The notes below the pieces were generated by a model. That model was not told the DNA's origin, ran no database searches, and worked only from the letters and a program-made list of their open reading frames with translations. Shown here piece after piece: positions 8,302 to 16,558 of a stretch of DNA of 49,745 nt. The DNA is taken from the NCBI GenBank assembly GCA_902609685.1, contig CACLSR010000006.1, positions 1 through 49,745 on the forward strand. The letters are read 5' to 3'. Source of the DNA: an uncultured Pelagibacteraceae bacterium (GTDB lineage Bacteria; Pseudomonadota; Alphaproteobacteria; Pelagibacterales; Pelagibacteraceae). Both the position numbers and the translations under genes were made by a program. Positions within the stretch are counted from its first letter, which is position 1. Every line of letters starts with the position of its first letter.

Positions 8302-9693
8302 TTATACTGAACTTAATCTAAAAATATTTTCAACAAAAGATATAGAGTCTTTTTTAACAATAAATACAACTCTATCATCTTTTTTAAAAATAAAATTGGA
8401 TCTAGGTATAATTATTTTTTTATCTCTTAATACGGCACCAATTCTTAGCTCATCTGGTAAATTGGAATTTTTTATTTCTTTATTGATTAATTCAGAAGTT
8501 TCAATTATTTCAGCTTCAATTACTTCGTACTCACCATCTGATAAAGTATATGCATTTTCAATTGTTCCCTTGTGGATATGTTTTAAAATACTTGAAACAG
8601 TCGTCATTCTTGGGTCAATTAAATCATCAATTTTTAATGATGATTGAAGAAGTGAATAATTTGGTTTGTTAATTAATGCCATTGTTCTTTTATCATCAAT
8701 ATCTTTTTGGTCTTTAGCGAATTTCTCAACTAACACACTGACCATTAAGTTATCTTCATCATCATTTGTTAGAGCTAATACAGTTTCAGCTTCCCCTAAG
8801 TTTGCTTCAGTTAAAACTTCTTCATCTAAACCATCACCATTTATAACAATCGCATCGTTAAGTTGATTTGCTAAAAACTCTGCTCGCTCCTTATTTTTTT
8901 CAACAATTTTAACTCGAACTGTTTCTAAGGTCTCCTCAATGTTCTTAGCTAAATTAAAACCAATATTTCCTCCACCAATAATTAAAATCTTTTTTGAAAT
9001 TTTTTCTTCATGACCAAAAGCTTCAAGAGTTTCTGACATTTGTGACGAATTAATAATTACATAAATTTTGTCATCTTTTTTAACCGAGTCTGTTTTTTTT
9101 GGAATAAAAAATTTATTATCTCTATTAATACCGATAATATTTGCCTCTAATTTTGGATATTTATTTGTGAGTTCATTAAACTTAATACCTATAGATTTAC
9201 AATCCTCTTTAATAAATATCTCCAATAATCTTATTTTATTGTCAGCAAAAGGTACACTATCTAACGCGCCTGGCGCCTCCAATTTTCTTTGAATTGATTT
9301 GGAAATTTCTATCTCAGGAGAAATAATCACATCAATTGGCAAATTTTCTTTATTATAAACTCTTGTAAATCTTGGATTTAGATAGTCTTGTGATCTAATT
9401 CTTGCTATTTTTTTTTGAATATTGAATATAGAAAATGCTATTTGACAAATAAGCATATTAATTTCGTCATTTCTTGTAACTGCTATAATCATATCTGTTT
9501 CAGCAGCATTGGCTTTCTCAAGAATTGATGGATATGTAGCTTTTCCAACGATTGCCTTAACATCTAAACTATCGTTGATTTTTTGGATATCCTCACTTGA
9601 TTGATCAATAACCGTTATCGAATGACCTTGTTCACTCAATAACTTTGCAATAGTAAAACCTACTCTACCGGCACCACAAATGATTATATTCAT
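8302..9693 (-). CDS. trkA: Trk potassium uptake regulatory subunit TrkA
   Basis: Cytoplasmic nucleotide-binding subunit that gates TrkH. The 463 residues contain two tandem RCK (TrkA-N plus TrkA-C) halves. The first begins at residue 1 with IICGAGRVGFTIAKLLSEQG and an acidic end VID; the second has the dinucleotide motif IIGGGNIGFNLAKNIEE near residue 235. This matches the E. coli TrkA architecture and length of about 458. It follows ntrX by one base and precedes trkH by four, so all four genes are probably cotranscribed. Confidence 0.95.
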   Translation of the reverse strand: MNIIICGAGRVGFTIAKLLSEQGHSITVIDQSSEDIQKINDSLDVKAIVGKATYPSILEKANAAETDMIIAVTRNDEINMLICQIAFSIFNIQKKIARIRSQDYLNPRFTRVYNKENLPIDVIISPEIEISKSIQRKLEAPGALDSVPFADNKIRLLEIFIKEDCKSIGIKFNELTNKYPKLEANIIGINRDNKFFIPKKTDSVKKDDKIYVIINSSQMSETLEAFGHEEKISKKILIIGGGNIGFNLAKNIEETLETVRVKIVEKNKERAEFLANQLNDAIVINGDGLDEEVLTEANLGEAETVLALTNDDEDNLMVSVLVEKFAKDQKDIDDKRTMALINKPNYSLLQSSLKIDDLIDPRMTTVSSILKHIHKGTIENAYTLSDGEYEVIEAEIIETSELINKEIKNSNLPDELRIGAVLRDKKIIIPRSNFIFKKDDRVVFIVKKDSISFVENIFRLSSV

Positions 9694-9694
9694 T

Positions 9695-11050
9695 TTAGTT
9701 AAATTCTTTTATTCCTAAGCCTTTGAGCTTTCTATGAAGAGCGCTTCTCTCCATACCAACAAAGTTAGCCGTTTTAGATATATTCCCATTAAATTTTTTA
9801 AGCTGAATAGTTAAATACTCTTTTTCAAAGTTTTCTCTAGCTTCTTTTAACGGCACAGATAAGCTATTTTCACCAATTTTATCATCATAATTATCACTTT
9901 TTAAAGACTCTTTTACAATATTAGAAATTTTGTCTTTTGTATCAGGTTGTAAAATTGCAATTCTTTCAATCAAATTTCTTAGTTCCCTTACATTGCCTTT
10001 CCAATCATGATTTAAAATGTATGAGTCATTTTCATCAATATTTAATTCTTTAATATTATAATTTTCAGAAATCATCTTTGAAAAATATCTTATTAACAAA
10101 GGTATATCTGAAATTCGTTCGTTTAAAGATTTAATGTTAATTTCAAAAACGTTTAATCTATGATATAAATCCTCTCTAAAATTACCAATTTTTATTTCAT
10201 CTTTTAAATCCTTACTTGATGAACAAATTAATCTAACGTCAACATTGATATCATTATTCCCATTTAATCTTTTAAATTTTTGATCAATAAGAACTCTTAA
10301 TATTTTTGATTGAATGACTAGGGGAATTTCGGAAACTTGATCGATTAGTAAAGTACCTTTATTAGCTTTTTCTAAAGCACCATATGAAATTGAGCCATCA
10401 CTCTTTTCCTCCCCAAATAATTCTTGTTCATATTTTTCTGAGTCAAGAAGTGCTCCATTTAGAATAATAAATGGATTTTTTTCTCTTTTAGAATTTTTAT
10501 GAATTTTTCTTGCGATTAATTCCTTTCCTGAACCTGATGGCCCATTTATAAGAATCCTGCTCTCAGTTAAGGATATCTTTTTTATTTGTTCTCGTATTGT
10601 AGATATATTTTTACTATCCCCTATTAAATCATATGAGGAAAATAACTTATTTTCATAATCTTTATTTTGTTTTTTTAATTGAAGATTTTCAACAGCTCTG
10701 GTTATAAAGTTTAATAATCTAGCTTGGTCAAAAGGTTTTTCTACAAATTCAAATGCACCATGCTTTAAAGAATTTACTGCCATCTCAATATTGGCATGAC
10801 CTGTAATAATAATTACTGGGACATCCTTATTTTTAGACTTGATATGAGATAATAACTCTATTCCATCATTATCACCTTTATCTAATTTAACATCTAGGAT
10901 AGCTACATCAGGCATTTTTTTATCTATTTCTTTTAATGCTTGATTGTAATTAGCTGCTACTCTAGTTTTGTAACCAGCATCCACAATTAATTCATTTAGG
11001 ATATTTCTTATATCCGCATTATCATCAACTATTAATATTTCTGTTGTCAT
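9695..11050 (-). CDS. ntrX: NtrX-like response regulator with a degenerate AAA+ domain
   Basis: Response regulator partner of NtrY, 451 residues: receiver (about 1-120, phosphorylatable Asp53 in AILDVKL, Lys105 in VEKPFD), AAA+ domain (about 140-375) and a Fis-type helix-turn-helix at the C-terminus (ISKTANFVGMERSALHRKL). Walker A GPSGSGKE is intact at 170-177. The sigma-54-contacting GAFTGA loop expected near residues 213-224 is replaced by GEEKSDGSISYG. The Walker B DE pair is DQ at 237-238. These changes argue against sigma-54 activation and suggest direct action with the housekeeping polymerase. The gene overlaps ntrY by 26 bases. Confidence 0.92.
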   Translation of the reverse strand: MTTEILIVDDNADIRNILNELIVDAGYKTRVAANYNQALKEIDKKMPDVAILDVKLDKGDNDGIELLSHIKSKNKDVPVIIITGHANIEMAVNSLKHGAFEFVEKPFDQARLLNFITRAVENLQLKKQNKDYENKLFSSYDLIGDSKNISTIREQIKKISLTESRILINGPSGSGKELIARKIHKNSKREKNPFIILNGALLDSEKYEQELFGEEKSDGSISYGALEKANKGTLLIDQVSEIPLVIQSKILRVLIDQKFKRLNGNNDINVDVRLICSSSKDLKDEIKIGNFREDLYHRLNVFEINIKSLNERISDIPLLIRYFSKMISENYNIKELNIDENDSYILNHDWKGNVRELRNLIERIAILQPDTKDKISNIVKESLKSDNYDDKIGENSLSVPLKEARENFEKEYLTIQLKKFNGNISKTANFVGMERSALHRKLKGLGIKEFN

Positions 11051-12821
11051 TTAAATAAAATCTTATCTGTATTTTTGCACCATCAGTAATTGGAATGAAT
11101 TCAAGTTCACCTTTGTGATCATTTATAATTTTGTTTACTATAGATAGGCCTAGTCCAGTTCCATTTTTTTTTGTTGTGTAATATGGATTTAAAATTTCCT
11201 TTATATTATTTTTATCAAAACCAACACCATTGTCCTCTATTGATATTAAAATATGGTCATTATTTGATGAAATATCAATTAAAATTTTCTTTTTAAAATC
11301 AAGGTTTTTTTCAACTTTTTGTTCGATGCTCTCAATAGAGTTCTTTATCAGGTTAATGAAAACTCTTGAAATTTGCTCTTTGTCACATTCGAGTAAAATC
11401 TCCTCATCTTTTTTATTTAAGTTTATTTCAATGGATTCATTAACCTCTGATAATAATTTGATATTTTCATTTAATAACTTTACTAAATTATTTTTCTTTA
11501 AAGTAGGTTTTGGCATTCTCGCAAAATCAGAAAATTCATTTACTAAATTTTCTATTTGTTTTATTTGAGAGTTTATAATTTTTAAATTTTCTTTAAATGA
11601 TTGTTGATCTTCATTGGTTATTTGTTTCGAATATTTATTTCTAATTCGATCTATTGTTAATTGTATTGGTGTAAGAGGATTTTTGATTTCATGGGCTAAC
11701 TTTCTTGATAGATTTCCCCATGCTTTATATCTCTCATTTATAATTAATTTTTCTTGCTGGTTTTTTAATCTAAGAATCATAGAATTAAAGTTTTTATTCA
11801 ATACTTCCATATCTTTATCAGTTTTGATTTCTGGTACTTTTGTATTCAAATTTCCATGACCTATTTCTGTTGATGCTAGTATAAGATTGTTAATAGATCT
11901 GAAAAATCTTGATGAAAATCTAATCGCGATCGTAATAGAGATAAATAGTAGCAATGAAACAATTATAATATAAATGATAAAAAAGGAGATTTTTATGCCT
12001 GTGCTTCTATCCTCAACAGTATAATAAAAATTTATAGCTTCTTGAGACTCAGCTAAATAATTCGAAATATCTTTATCTAAAAATTTTACCACATAAATAA
12101 ATCTATCTTTTGATGATTGCAATCTCATTATCGCAGCTGAAATATTTGCTTTGGTGTCAATTATCTTTAATGGTCTATCATCTTCAAGAACTAAATTTAG
12201 CGCTTTATCAACAGGAGGAATATATTTTTCTTTTTTTTCAGTTGAGTATAATAGTTTTTTATTTTCATCAATTATATGAATTTCATCAACATCCCTTATT
12301 AGTTTTTGTGTCCTTAAAAACCTTAAATACTCCTTTGCATTTTCATTTAAAAAATTTGCACTTTTGTTAGTATCAAAAGCAATCAAAATTATATCTGATT
12401 GAATTTTATTTCTTACTTCTTCAACATAATTTTTAGCAAGTTCATAGGAATTATTTACGACAGTTGTAACTTTCTTATCAAAGTACTTTTCTAGAGCAAA
12501 AGAAAAAAGAAATAAGGAAAAAATAGAAATTAAAATTGATGGTATTAAAGTAAATAATGAAAAATACGTTATGTATTTTTTATTTGATGTTAAGCCATCT
12601 TTATCAATATCAATTTTAATTGAATTTTTAACTTCTACAAAAATAAATATGAATAATAAAATAAGTAAAAAAATATTTGAAATTAGTAAATATTGTAAAT
12701 TTTTTTCATTTAAATCAACAAAACTTCTATCAATAAATGTCAAAAAGGTTAAAAAACCTAGAAATAGTGTGATACTAGATAGAATAATGATGATTATATT
12801 TTTTTTCAAAAATTCTAACAT
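11025..12821 (-). CDS. ntrY: NtrY-like membrane sensor histidine kinase
   Basis: Inner-membrane sensor kinase that phosphorylates NtrX. The 598 residues show transmembrane helices at about 9-30, 43-62, 85-110 and 279-300, with an extracytoplasmic sensor region of about 170 residues between the last two. A HAMP linker follows, then the phosphoacceptor His377 in KLAHEIKNPLTPIQLTIDR. The ATPase domain has N-box NLIKNSIESIE, G1 IEDNGVGFD and G2 GTGLGLSIVNKI. Known NtrY proteins are often about 750 residues with a PAS domain between HAMP and His; no room for a PAS exists here. It diverges from ispDF with only 26 bases between the start codons. Confidence 0.93.
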   Translation of the reverse strand: MLEFLKKNIIIIILSSITLFLGFLTFLTFIDRSFVDLNEKNLQYLLISNIFLLILLFIFIFVEVKNSIKIDIDKDGLTSNKKYITYFSLFTLIPSILISIFSLFLFSFALEKYFDKKVTTVVNNSYELAKNYVEEVRNKIQSDIILIAFDTNKSANFLNENAKEYLRFLRTQKLIRDVDEIHIIDENKKLLYSTEKKEKYIPPVDKALNLVLEDDRPLKIIDTKANISAAIMRLQSSKDRFIYVVKFLDKDISNYLAESQEAINFYYTVEDRSTGIKISFFIIYIIIVSLLLFISITIAIRFSSRFFRSINNLILASTEIGHGNLNTKVPEIKTDKDMEVLNKNFNSMILRLKNQQEKLIINERYKAWGNLSRKLAHEIKNPLTPIQLTIDRIRNKYSKQITNEDQQSFKENLKIINSQIKQIENLVNEFSDFARMPKPTLKKNNLVKLLNENIKLLSEVNESIEINLNKKDEEILLECDKEQISRVFINLIKNSIESIEQKVEKNLDFKKKILIDISSNNDHILISIEDNGVGFDKNNIKEILNPYYTTKKNGTGLGLSIVNKIINDHKGELEFIPITDGAKIQIRFYLNDNRNINS

Positions 12822-12847
12822 AAATTAGAATTATAGCATTTAAACGA

Positions 12848-13954
12848 ATGAACAACTATTTTGTAATATTAGCTGCTGGAAAAAGTAAGAGATTTAATAA
12901 AAAAATACCGAAGCAATTCTTTAATTACCGAAATAAAGAAATAATTGATCATTCTATAGAAAAATCCCTCAATTCAAAGCTATTTAAGAAAATTTTAATT
13001 GTTTCAAATAATCTTAAATATTTAAAAAAAAAGAAGTATCCTAAATTAATAAGTATCATTAAAGGAGGAAAAGAAAGATCAGACTCCTCTTTTAAAGCTT
13101 TAAAATTTCTTAAAAGATATAAGCCAAAAAATGTTTTTATACATGATGCTGCTAGGCCTAATTTCTCAATTAAATTGCTCAAAAATATTGCTAAAAATTT
13201 GAAAAATAACAAAGCCGTAGTTCCAATTATCAATTCAAAAGACACAATAAAATATAAAACTCAAAATCGAATATTTAATCTTAATAGAAATAATTTGTTA
13301 TTAACCCAAACCCCTCAAGCATTTAGATTTAAAGAGCTATATGAAATTGCAAAAGATCACAAAAATAAAGTTACTGATGAAGCAACATTATTTATAAATA
13401 AAGATTTCAAAATCAAATTTATACCTGGTGAAAAATCAAATAATAAAATTACATATATTGATGATATCAAAACTCCCAAAACCTTTTATGGTATAGGTTT
13501 TGATATCCACAAGTTAGTAAAAAACAAAAAACTTTATCTTGGAGGAGTTAAAATTCCTTTTCATTCAGGTCTTGAGGGTCATTCTGATGGTGATGTAATC
13601 TTACATGCAATTATTGATTCTATTTTGGGGGCTGTAAGAAAAAAAGATATTGGAACTTATTTTCCAAATACAAAAAAATTTAAAAATATCAGATCTCCAA
13701 AAATGTTAAAGCCAATTATAATTGATCTAAATAAATCTAATTTAGACATAAATAACTTGGATATAAACTTAATTTGTCAAAAGCCAAGAGTTTCAAAATA
13801 TAGAGACAAAATAATTAAATCAGTCTCAAAACTAACAGGTCTTAATAAAAATAAAATTAATTTAAAGGGTAAAACAGTAGAAAAATTAGGTTTAATAGGA
13901 AAAGAAAAAGCCATCGCTTGTGAAACCATAATTTCAATTACAAAATATGATTAA
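12848..13954 (+). CDS. ispDF: Bifunctional IspD/IspF of the MEP isoprenoid pathway
   Basis: Fusion enzyme carrying out two steps of the methylerythritol-phosphate pathway: cytidylyl transfer to MEP and cyclisation to MEcPP. The IspD half (about 1-210) has the nucleotide-binding AAGKSKRFNKKIPKQF, VFIHDAARPN and the DEATLF segment. The IspF half (about 215-368) begins GIGFDIHKL with zinc ligands Asp/His, then GLEGHSDGDVILHAIIDSILGA and GTYFPN. At 368 residues it matches the fused enzymes typical of alphaproteobacteria. It overlaps pgpA by eight bases. Dxr, an earlier step, is encoded at 35712-36884. Confidence 0.96.
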   Translation: MNNYFVILAAGKSKRFNKKIPKQFFNYRNKEIIDHSIEKSLNSKLFKKILIVSNNLKYLKKKKYPKLISIIKGGKERSDSSFKALKFLKRYKPKNVFIHDAARPNFSIKLLKNIAKNLKNNKAVVPIINSKDTIKYKTQNRIFNLNRNNLLLTQTPQAFRFKELYEIAKDHKNKVTDEATLFINKDFKIKFIPGEKSNNKITYIDDIKTPKTFYGIGFDIHKLVKNKKLYLGGVKIPFHSGLEGHSDGDVILHAIIDSILGAVRKKDIGTYFPNTKKFKNIRSPKMLKPIIIDLNKSNLDINNLDINLICQKPRVSKYRDKIIKSVSKLTGLNKNKINLKGKTVEKLGLIGKEKAIACETIISITKYD

Positions 13955-14450
13955 AACTTTTAATTCATTATTAGTAACAATGTTTGGGATAGGAAAAATT
14001 AAGATTATTCCTGGAACTTTTGGATCCTTAGCTACAACTATTTTTCTTTATTTTGTTTTTCACATAATAAAGTTATCACCAAATATAGTTTTAATAGGTT
14101 TGCTTGTTATTTTTATTTATTCATTTATAGCAGTAGCATCCCATATAAAAGAGAAAGAAAATAAAGATCCAAAAGAAGTTATTATTGACGAATTTATAGG
14201 TCAATCTATACCAATTTATCTCTATGAAATATCCCATGGAACGCAAAAAACAACTGATGAGGCCATAATTTTTTATGGTATTTGTTTTGTGCTTTTTAGA
14301 ATTTTTGACATACTGAAACCATTTCCAGTAAATTATTTTGACAAAAATTACAAAAATAGTTTCGGTGTAATAATGGACGATGTTTGTGCGGGATTATATG
14401 TTGTTCTATCATTAATTTGTTTTATGTTATTAAGCAGTTATTTAATTTAA
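13947..14450 (+). CDS. pgpA: Phosphatidylglycerophosphatase A
   Basis: Membrane phosphatase that dephosphorylates phosphatidylglycerol phosphate to phosphatidylglycerol. The 167 residues show family motifs GTFGSLATT, the metal-binding VIIDEFIGQSIP, and FRIFDILKPFPVNYF followed by GVIMDDVCAGLY with the DD pair. Several hydrophobic helices fit the membrane location. The ATG lies within the last codons of ispDF, and the stop TAA shares one base with the ATG of pncC. Translational coupling is likely. Confidence 0.93.
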   Translation: MIKTFNSLLVTMFGIGKIKIIPGTFGSLATTIFLYFVFHIIKLSPNIVLIGLLVIFIYSFIAVASHIKEKENKDPKEVIIDEFIGQSIPIYLYEISHGTQKTTDEAIIFYGICFVLFRIFDILKPFPVNYFDKNYKNSFGVIMDDVCAGLYVVLSLICFMLLSSYLI

Positions 14451-14911
14451 TGAAAACTTTAGTCAGGCTATTAACCAAAAAAAAATTAAAACTTTCTGTT
14501 GCTGAGTCTTGTACTGGTGGAATGTTAGCTAGTTCAATTACCTCAATAAGTGGTGCTTCAAAAATATTTAATTTAGGACTAGTCACCTACTCTAACCAAG
14601 CTAAAATTAGAATTCTTAGAGTTAATAAAAATATTATTAAAAAATGTGGTGCGGTTAGTCACCAATGTTGTTTGGCAATGGTAAATAACTTATCTAAAAT
14701 ATCAAAAGCCAATATTAACGTTTCTATAACTGGGATTGCGGGCCCTAAAGGTGGTACTAAACAAAAGCCTGTTGGTTTAGTTTATATCGGAGTCAAAAAA
14801 GGTAAAAAAATTCAAATAATTAAGTGCTTATTTAAAAGTAAAAAAAGATCTTCCATTCAAAAAGCCACTGTTAAAAAAGCTTTAGATTTAGTTCTTAGAA
14901 TTTCCAAATAA
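14450..14911 (+). CDS. pncC: CinA C-terminal-domain nicotinamide-nucleotide amidase
   Basis: Stand-alone CinA C-terminal domain, 153 residues, a family known to deamidate nicotinamide mononucleotide in NAD recycling. Motifs are LSVAESCTGGMLASSITS with the active-site serine and threonine, GLVTYSNQAK and SITGIAGPKGGTKQKPVGLVYIG. I chose the ATG at 14450, which overlaps the pgpA stop, rather than an earlier ATG at 14384 whose product has a 22-residue extension reading out of pgpA. The 3' end overlaps the converging COQ10-family gene by 24 bases. Confidence 0.92.
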   Translation: MKTLVRLLTKKKLKLSVAESCTGGMLASSITSISGASKIFNLGLVTYSNQAKIRILRVNKNIIKKCGAVSHQCCLAMVNNLSKISKANINVSITGIAGPKGGTKQKPVGLVYIGVKKGKKIQIIKCLFKSKKRSSIQKATVKKALDLVLRISK

Positions 14912-15346
14912 TTCTTCAGCTCTTTTTTGAAAAGCATCAGCTATTTTTTCTAAGCCAAATTGAAAAGAGACTAACATTAAAGAATTTAAAAATTTATTCT
15001 TTATTTCAAAATCAATATCAAAGGTCACCTCGGTAATACCATTATTTTTATCACTAAATGTCCAATTATTTGTTAGATGATTTAATGGTCCCTCTATGTT
15101 TTTAACATAGATTGAATCAGTTTTTTTATTAAAAGTAACATCACTTTTGTATGTATCTTTAAATGGGCCTTTACCAATGGTTAAATCAGCAATAATTTTT
15201 TGCAAATCGCCATCTTGTTTGTTTTCATATATTTTAGCATCAAAACAAAATGGAACAAATTCAGGATATTTTTCTATATCTAAAACAAGTTCAATTAAGT
15301 CTTTTTTTTCACATTCAATTAATCGCTTAACTGAAGCTTTTGGCAT
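14888..15346 (-). CDS. COQ10/RatA-family START-domain protein
   Basis: Small START/SRPBCC-fold protein of 152 residues resembling Coq10, which is thought to bind ubiquinone or its intermediates and support respiration; RatA of E. coli belongs to the same family. Visible signatures are LVLDIEKYPEFVPFCFDAKI near residues 22-41, KGPFKDTYKSDVTF and LMLVSFQFGLEKIADAFQKRA at the C-terminal helix. It directly follows lipA (stop and start share one base), an order frequent in alphaproteobacteria. A role with ubiquinone is inferred from family and context. Confidence 0.87.
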   Translation of the reverse strand: MPKASVKRLIECEKKDLIELVLDIEKYPEFVPFCFDAKIYENKQDGDLQKIIADLTIGKGPFKDTYKSDVTFNKKTDSIYVKNIEGPLNHLTNNWTFSDKNNGITEVTFDIDFEIKNKFLNSLMLVSFQFGLEKIADAFQKRAEELFGNSKN

Positions 15347-16266
15347 TAATGATTGTTTATCCGATTTTGTTGTAGCTTAGCAAAATCTTCATCTGCATGA
15401 TAAGAAGATCTTGTTAATGGCGATGAAGAAACTAATAAAAAACCTTTTGATTTCGCAATACATCCTAATTCATCAAATTCTTCTGGTGTATAGTATCTAT
15501 CAAGAGGATGATGTCTAACAGATGGTTGTAAGTATTGACCAATAGTTAAAAAATCTACATCAGCAGCTTTTAAATCATCCATTACCTGCAAAATCTCATC
15601 TTTTTTTTCACCTAAGCCAACCATTATTCCAGATTTAGTAAAAATTTTTTTATTTATCATTTTAGCATTTTTCAAAAGTTCTAAAGATGCAAAATATCTA
15701 GAACCGGGTCTTACTTTAAGATAAAGACTAGGAACAGTTTCAATATTGTGATTAAAAACATCAGGATTTGCCTCTAAAACTTTTTTATAAGCATTACCCT
15801 TTCTTAAAAAATCAGGAGTTAAAACTTCAATTGTAGTATTTGGATTTGTTTTTCTTGTTTGGTTAATAACCTCAAAAAAATGATTCGAACCACCATCATC
15901 TAAATCATCTCGATCAACTGATGTTATTACAACATGTTTTAAATTTAATTTTTTTACAGCCTGAGAAATTTTTATTGGTTCAAGATTATCTAGTTTTCCT
16001 GGTTTACCAGTTTTTACATCACAAAAAGCACATGCTCTTGTACATGTGTCACCCATGATCATAAACGTAGCATGTCTTTTACTCCAACATTCAGTGATAT
16101 TTGGGCAATTAGCTTCCTGACAAACTGTTACAAGATTATTTTTATTTACGATTGTTTTTGTTAAAAAAAATTCTTTGCTATTTACTAATTTTGATCTTAT
16201 CCAATCTGGTTTTTTTTTAATTGGATTTATCGGTTTATTCTGCTTTTCTGGATGTCTAATTTTCAT
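15346..16266 (-). CDS. lipA: Lipoyl synthase
   Basis: Radical-SAM enzyme that inserts two sulfur atoms into octanoylated lipoyl domains of 2-oxoacid dehydrogenases. The 306 residues carry both iron-sulfur clusters: auxiliary cysteines at 49, 54 and 60 ([12 protein letters not shown]) and the radical-SAM CxxxCxxC at 75, 79 and 82 (CTRACAFC). The C-terminal RSSYHADE provides the serine ligand. It overlaps ftsB by 11 bases. In many alphaproteobacteria pyruvate dehydrogenase genes lie between ftsB and lipA; here they are absent from this position. Confidence 0.97.
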   Translation of the reverse strand: MKIRHPEKQNKPINPIKKKPDWIRSKLVNSKEFFLTKTIVNKNNLVTVCQEANCPNITECWSKRHATFMIMGDTCTRACAFCDVKTGKPGKLDNLEPIKISQAVKKLNLKHVVITSVDRDDLDDGGSNHFFEVINQTRKTNPNTTIEVLTPDFLRKGNAYKKVLEANPDVFNHNIETVPSLYLKVRPGSRYFASLELLKNAKMINKKIFTKSGIMVGLGEKKDEILQVMDDLKAADVDFLTIGQYLQPSVRHHPLDRYYTPEEFDELGCIAKSKGFLLVSSSPLTRSSYHADEDFAKLQQNRINNH

Positions 16267-16558
16267 TTTTTTTAATTATATAAATTTTTTCATTTTTTTT
16301 ACCAAATATGAACCTTTCTCTAATCAAAGATTCTATATAATCAAGATCTAGATTGTCACTTAACAATGAATTCTTAAATTCCAAGTCACTTATTTGGTTA
16401 ATTATTAAAGATTCTTGTTGTTTTAAGTTTTTTAAAATCTCTTTTTTTTCAAAATATGAAATTAATCCTCTTTGACCAGATAAAAGATTAAAAAAGAAAT
16501 AAAGAATCAAAAAAGTAGAAACTAATAAAAGGTAATTTTTTTTTAATCTTTGAAGCAT
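16256..16558 (-). CDS. ftsB: FtsB/DivIC-family septum protein
   Basis: Small bitopic membrane protein of 100 residues expected to act in the FtsQLB divisome complex. A single transmembrane helix spans about 9-28, followed by a heptad-rich coiled coil at about 35-70 ([20 protein letters not shown]) and a short tail with [15 protein letters not shown], which matches the conserved R-x-x-x-x-x-x-x-E-x-x-Y-like end of the family. The position right after eno is conserved in proteobacteria. It overlaps eno by one base (TAATG). Sequence identity to known FtsB is low, as usual, so context carries weight. Confidence 0.85.
   Translation of the reverse strand: MLQRLKKNYLLLVSTFLILYFFFNLLSGQRGLISYFEKKEILKNLKQQESLIINQISDLEFKNSLLSDNLDLDYIESLIRERFIFGKKNEKIYIIKKNEN

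Noticed and set aside
14384..14449. Earlier ATG for pncC giving a 22-residue extension
   Set aside because: The extension is pgpA sequence read in another frame. The ATG at 14450 overlaps the pgpA stop in the coupled style used throughout and begins at the family's normal N-terminus.
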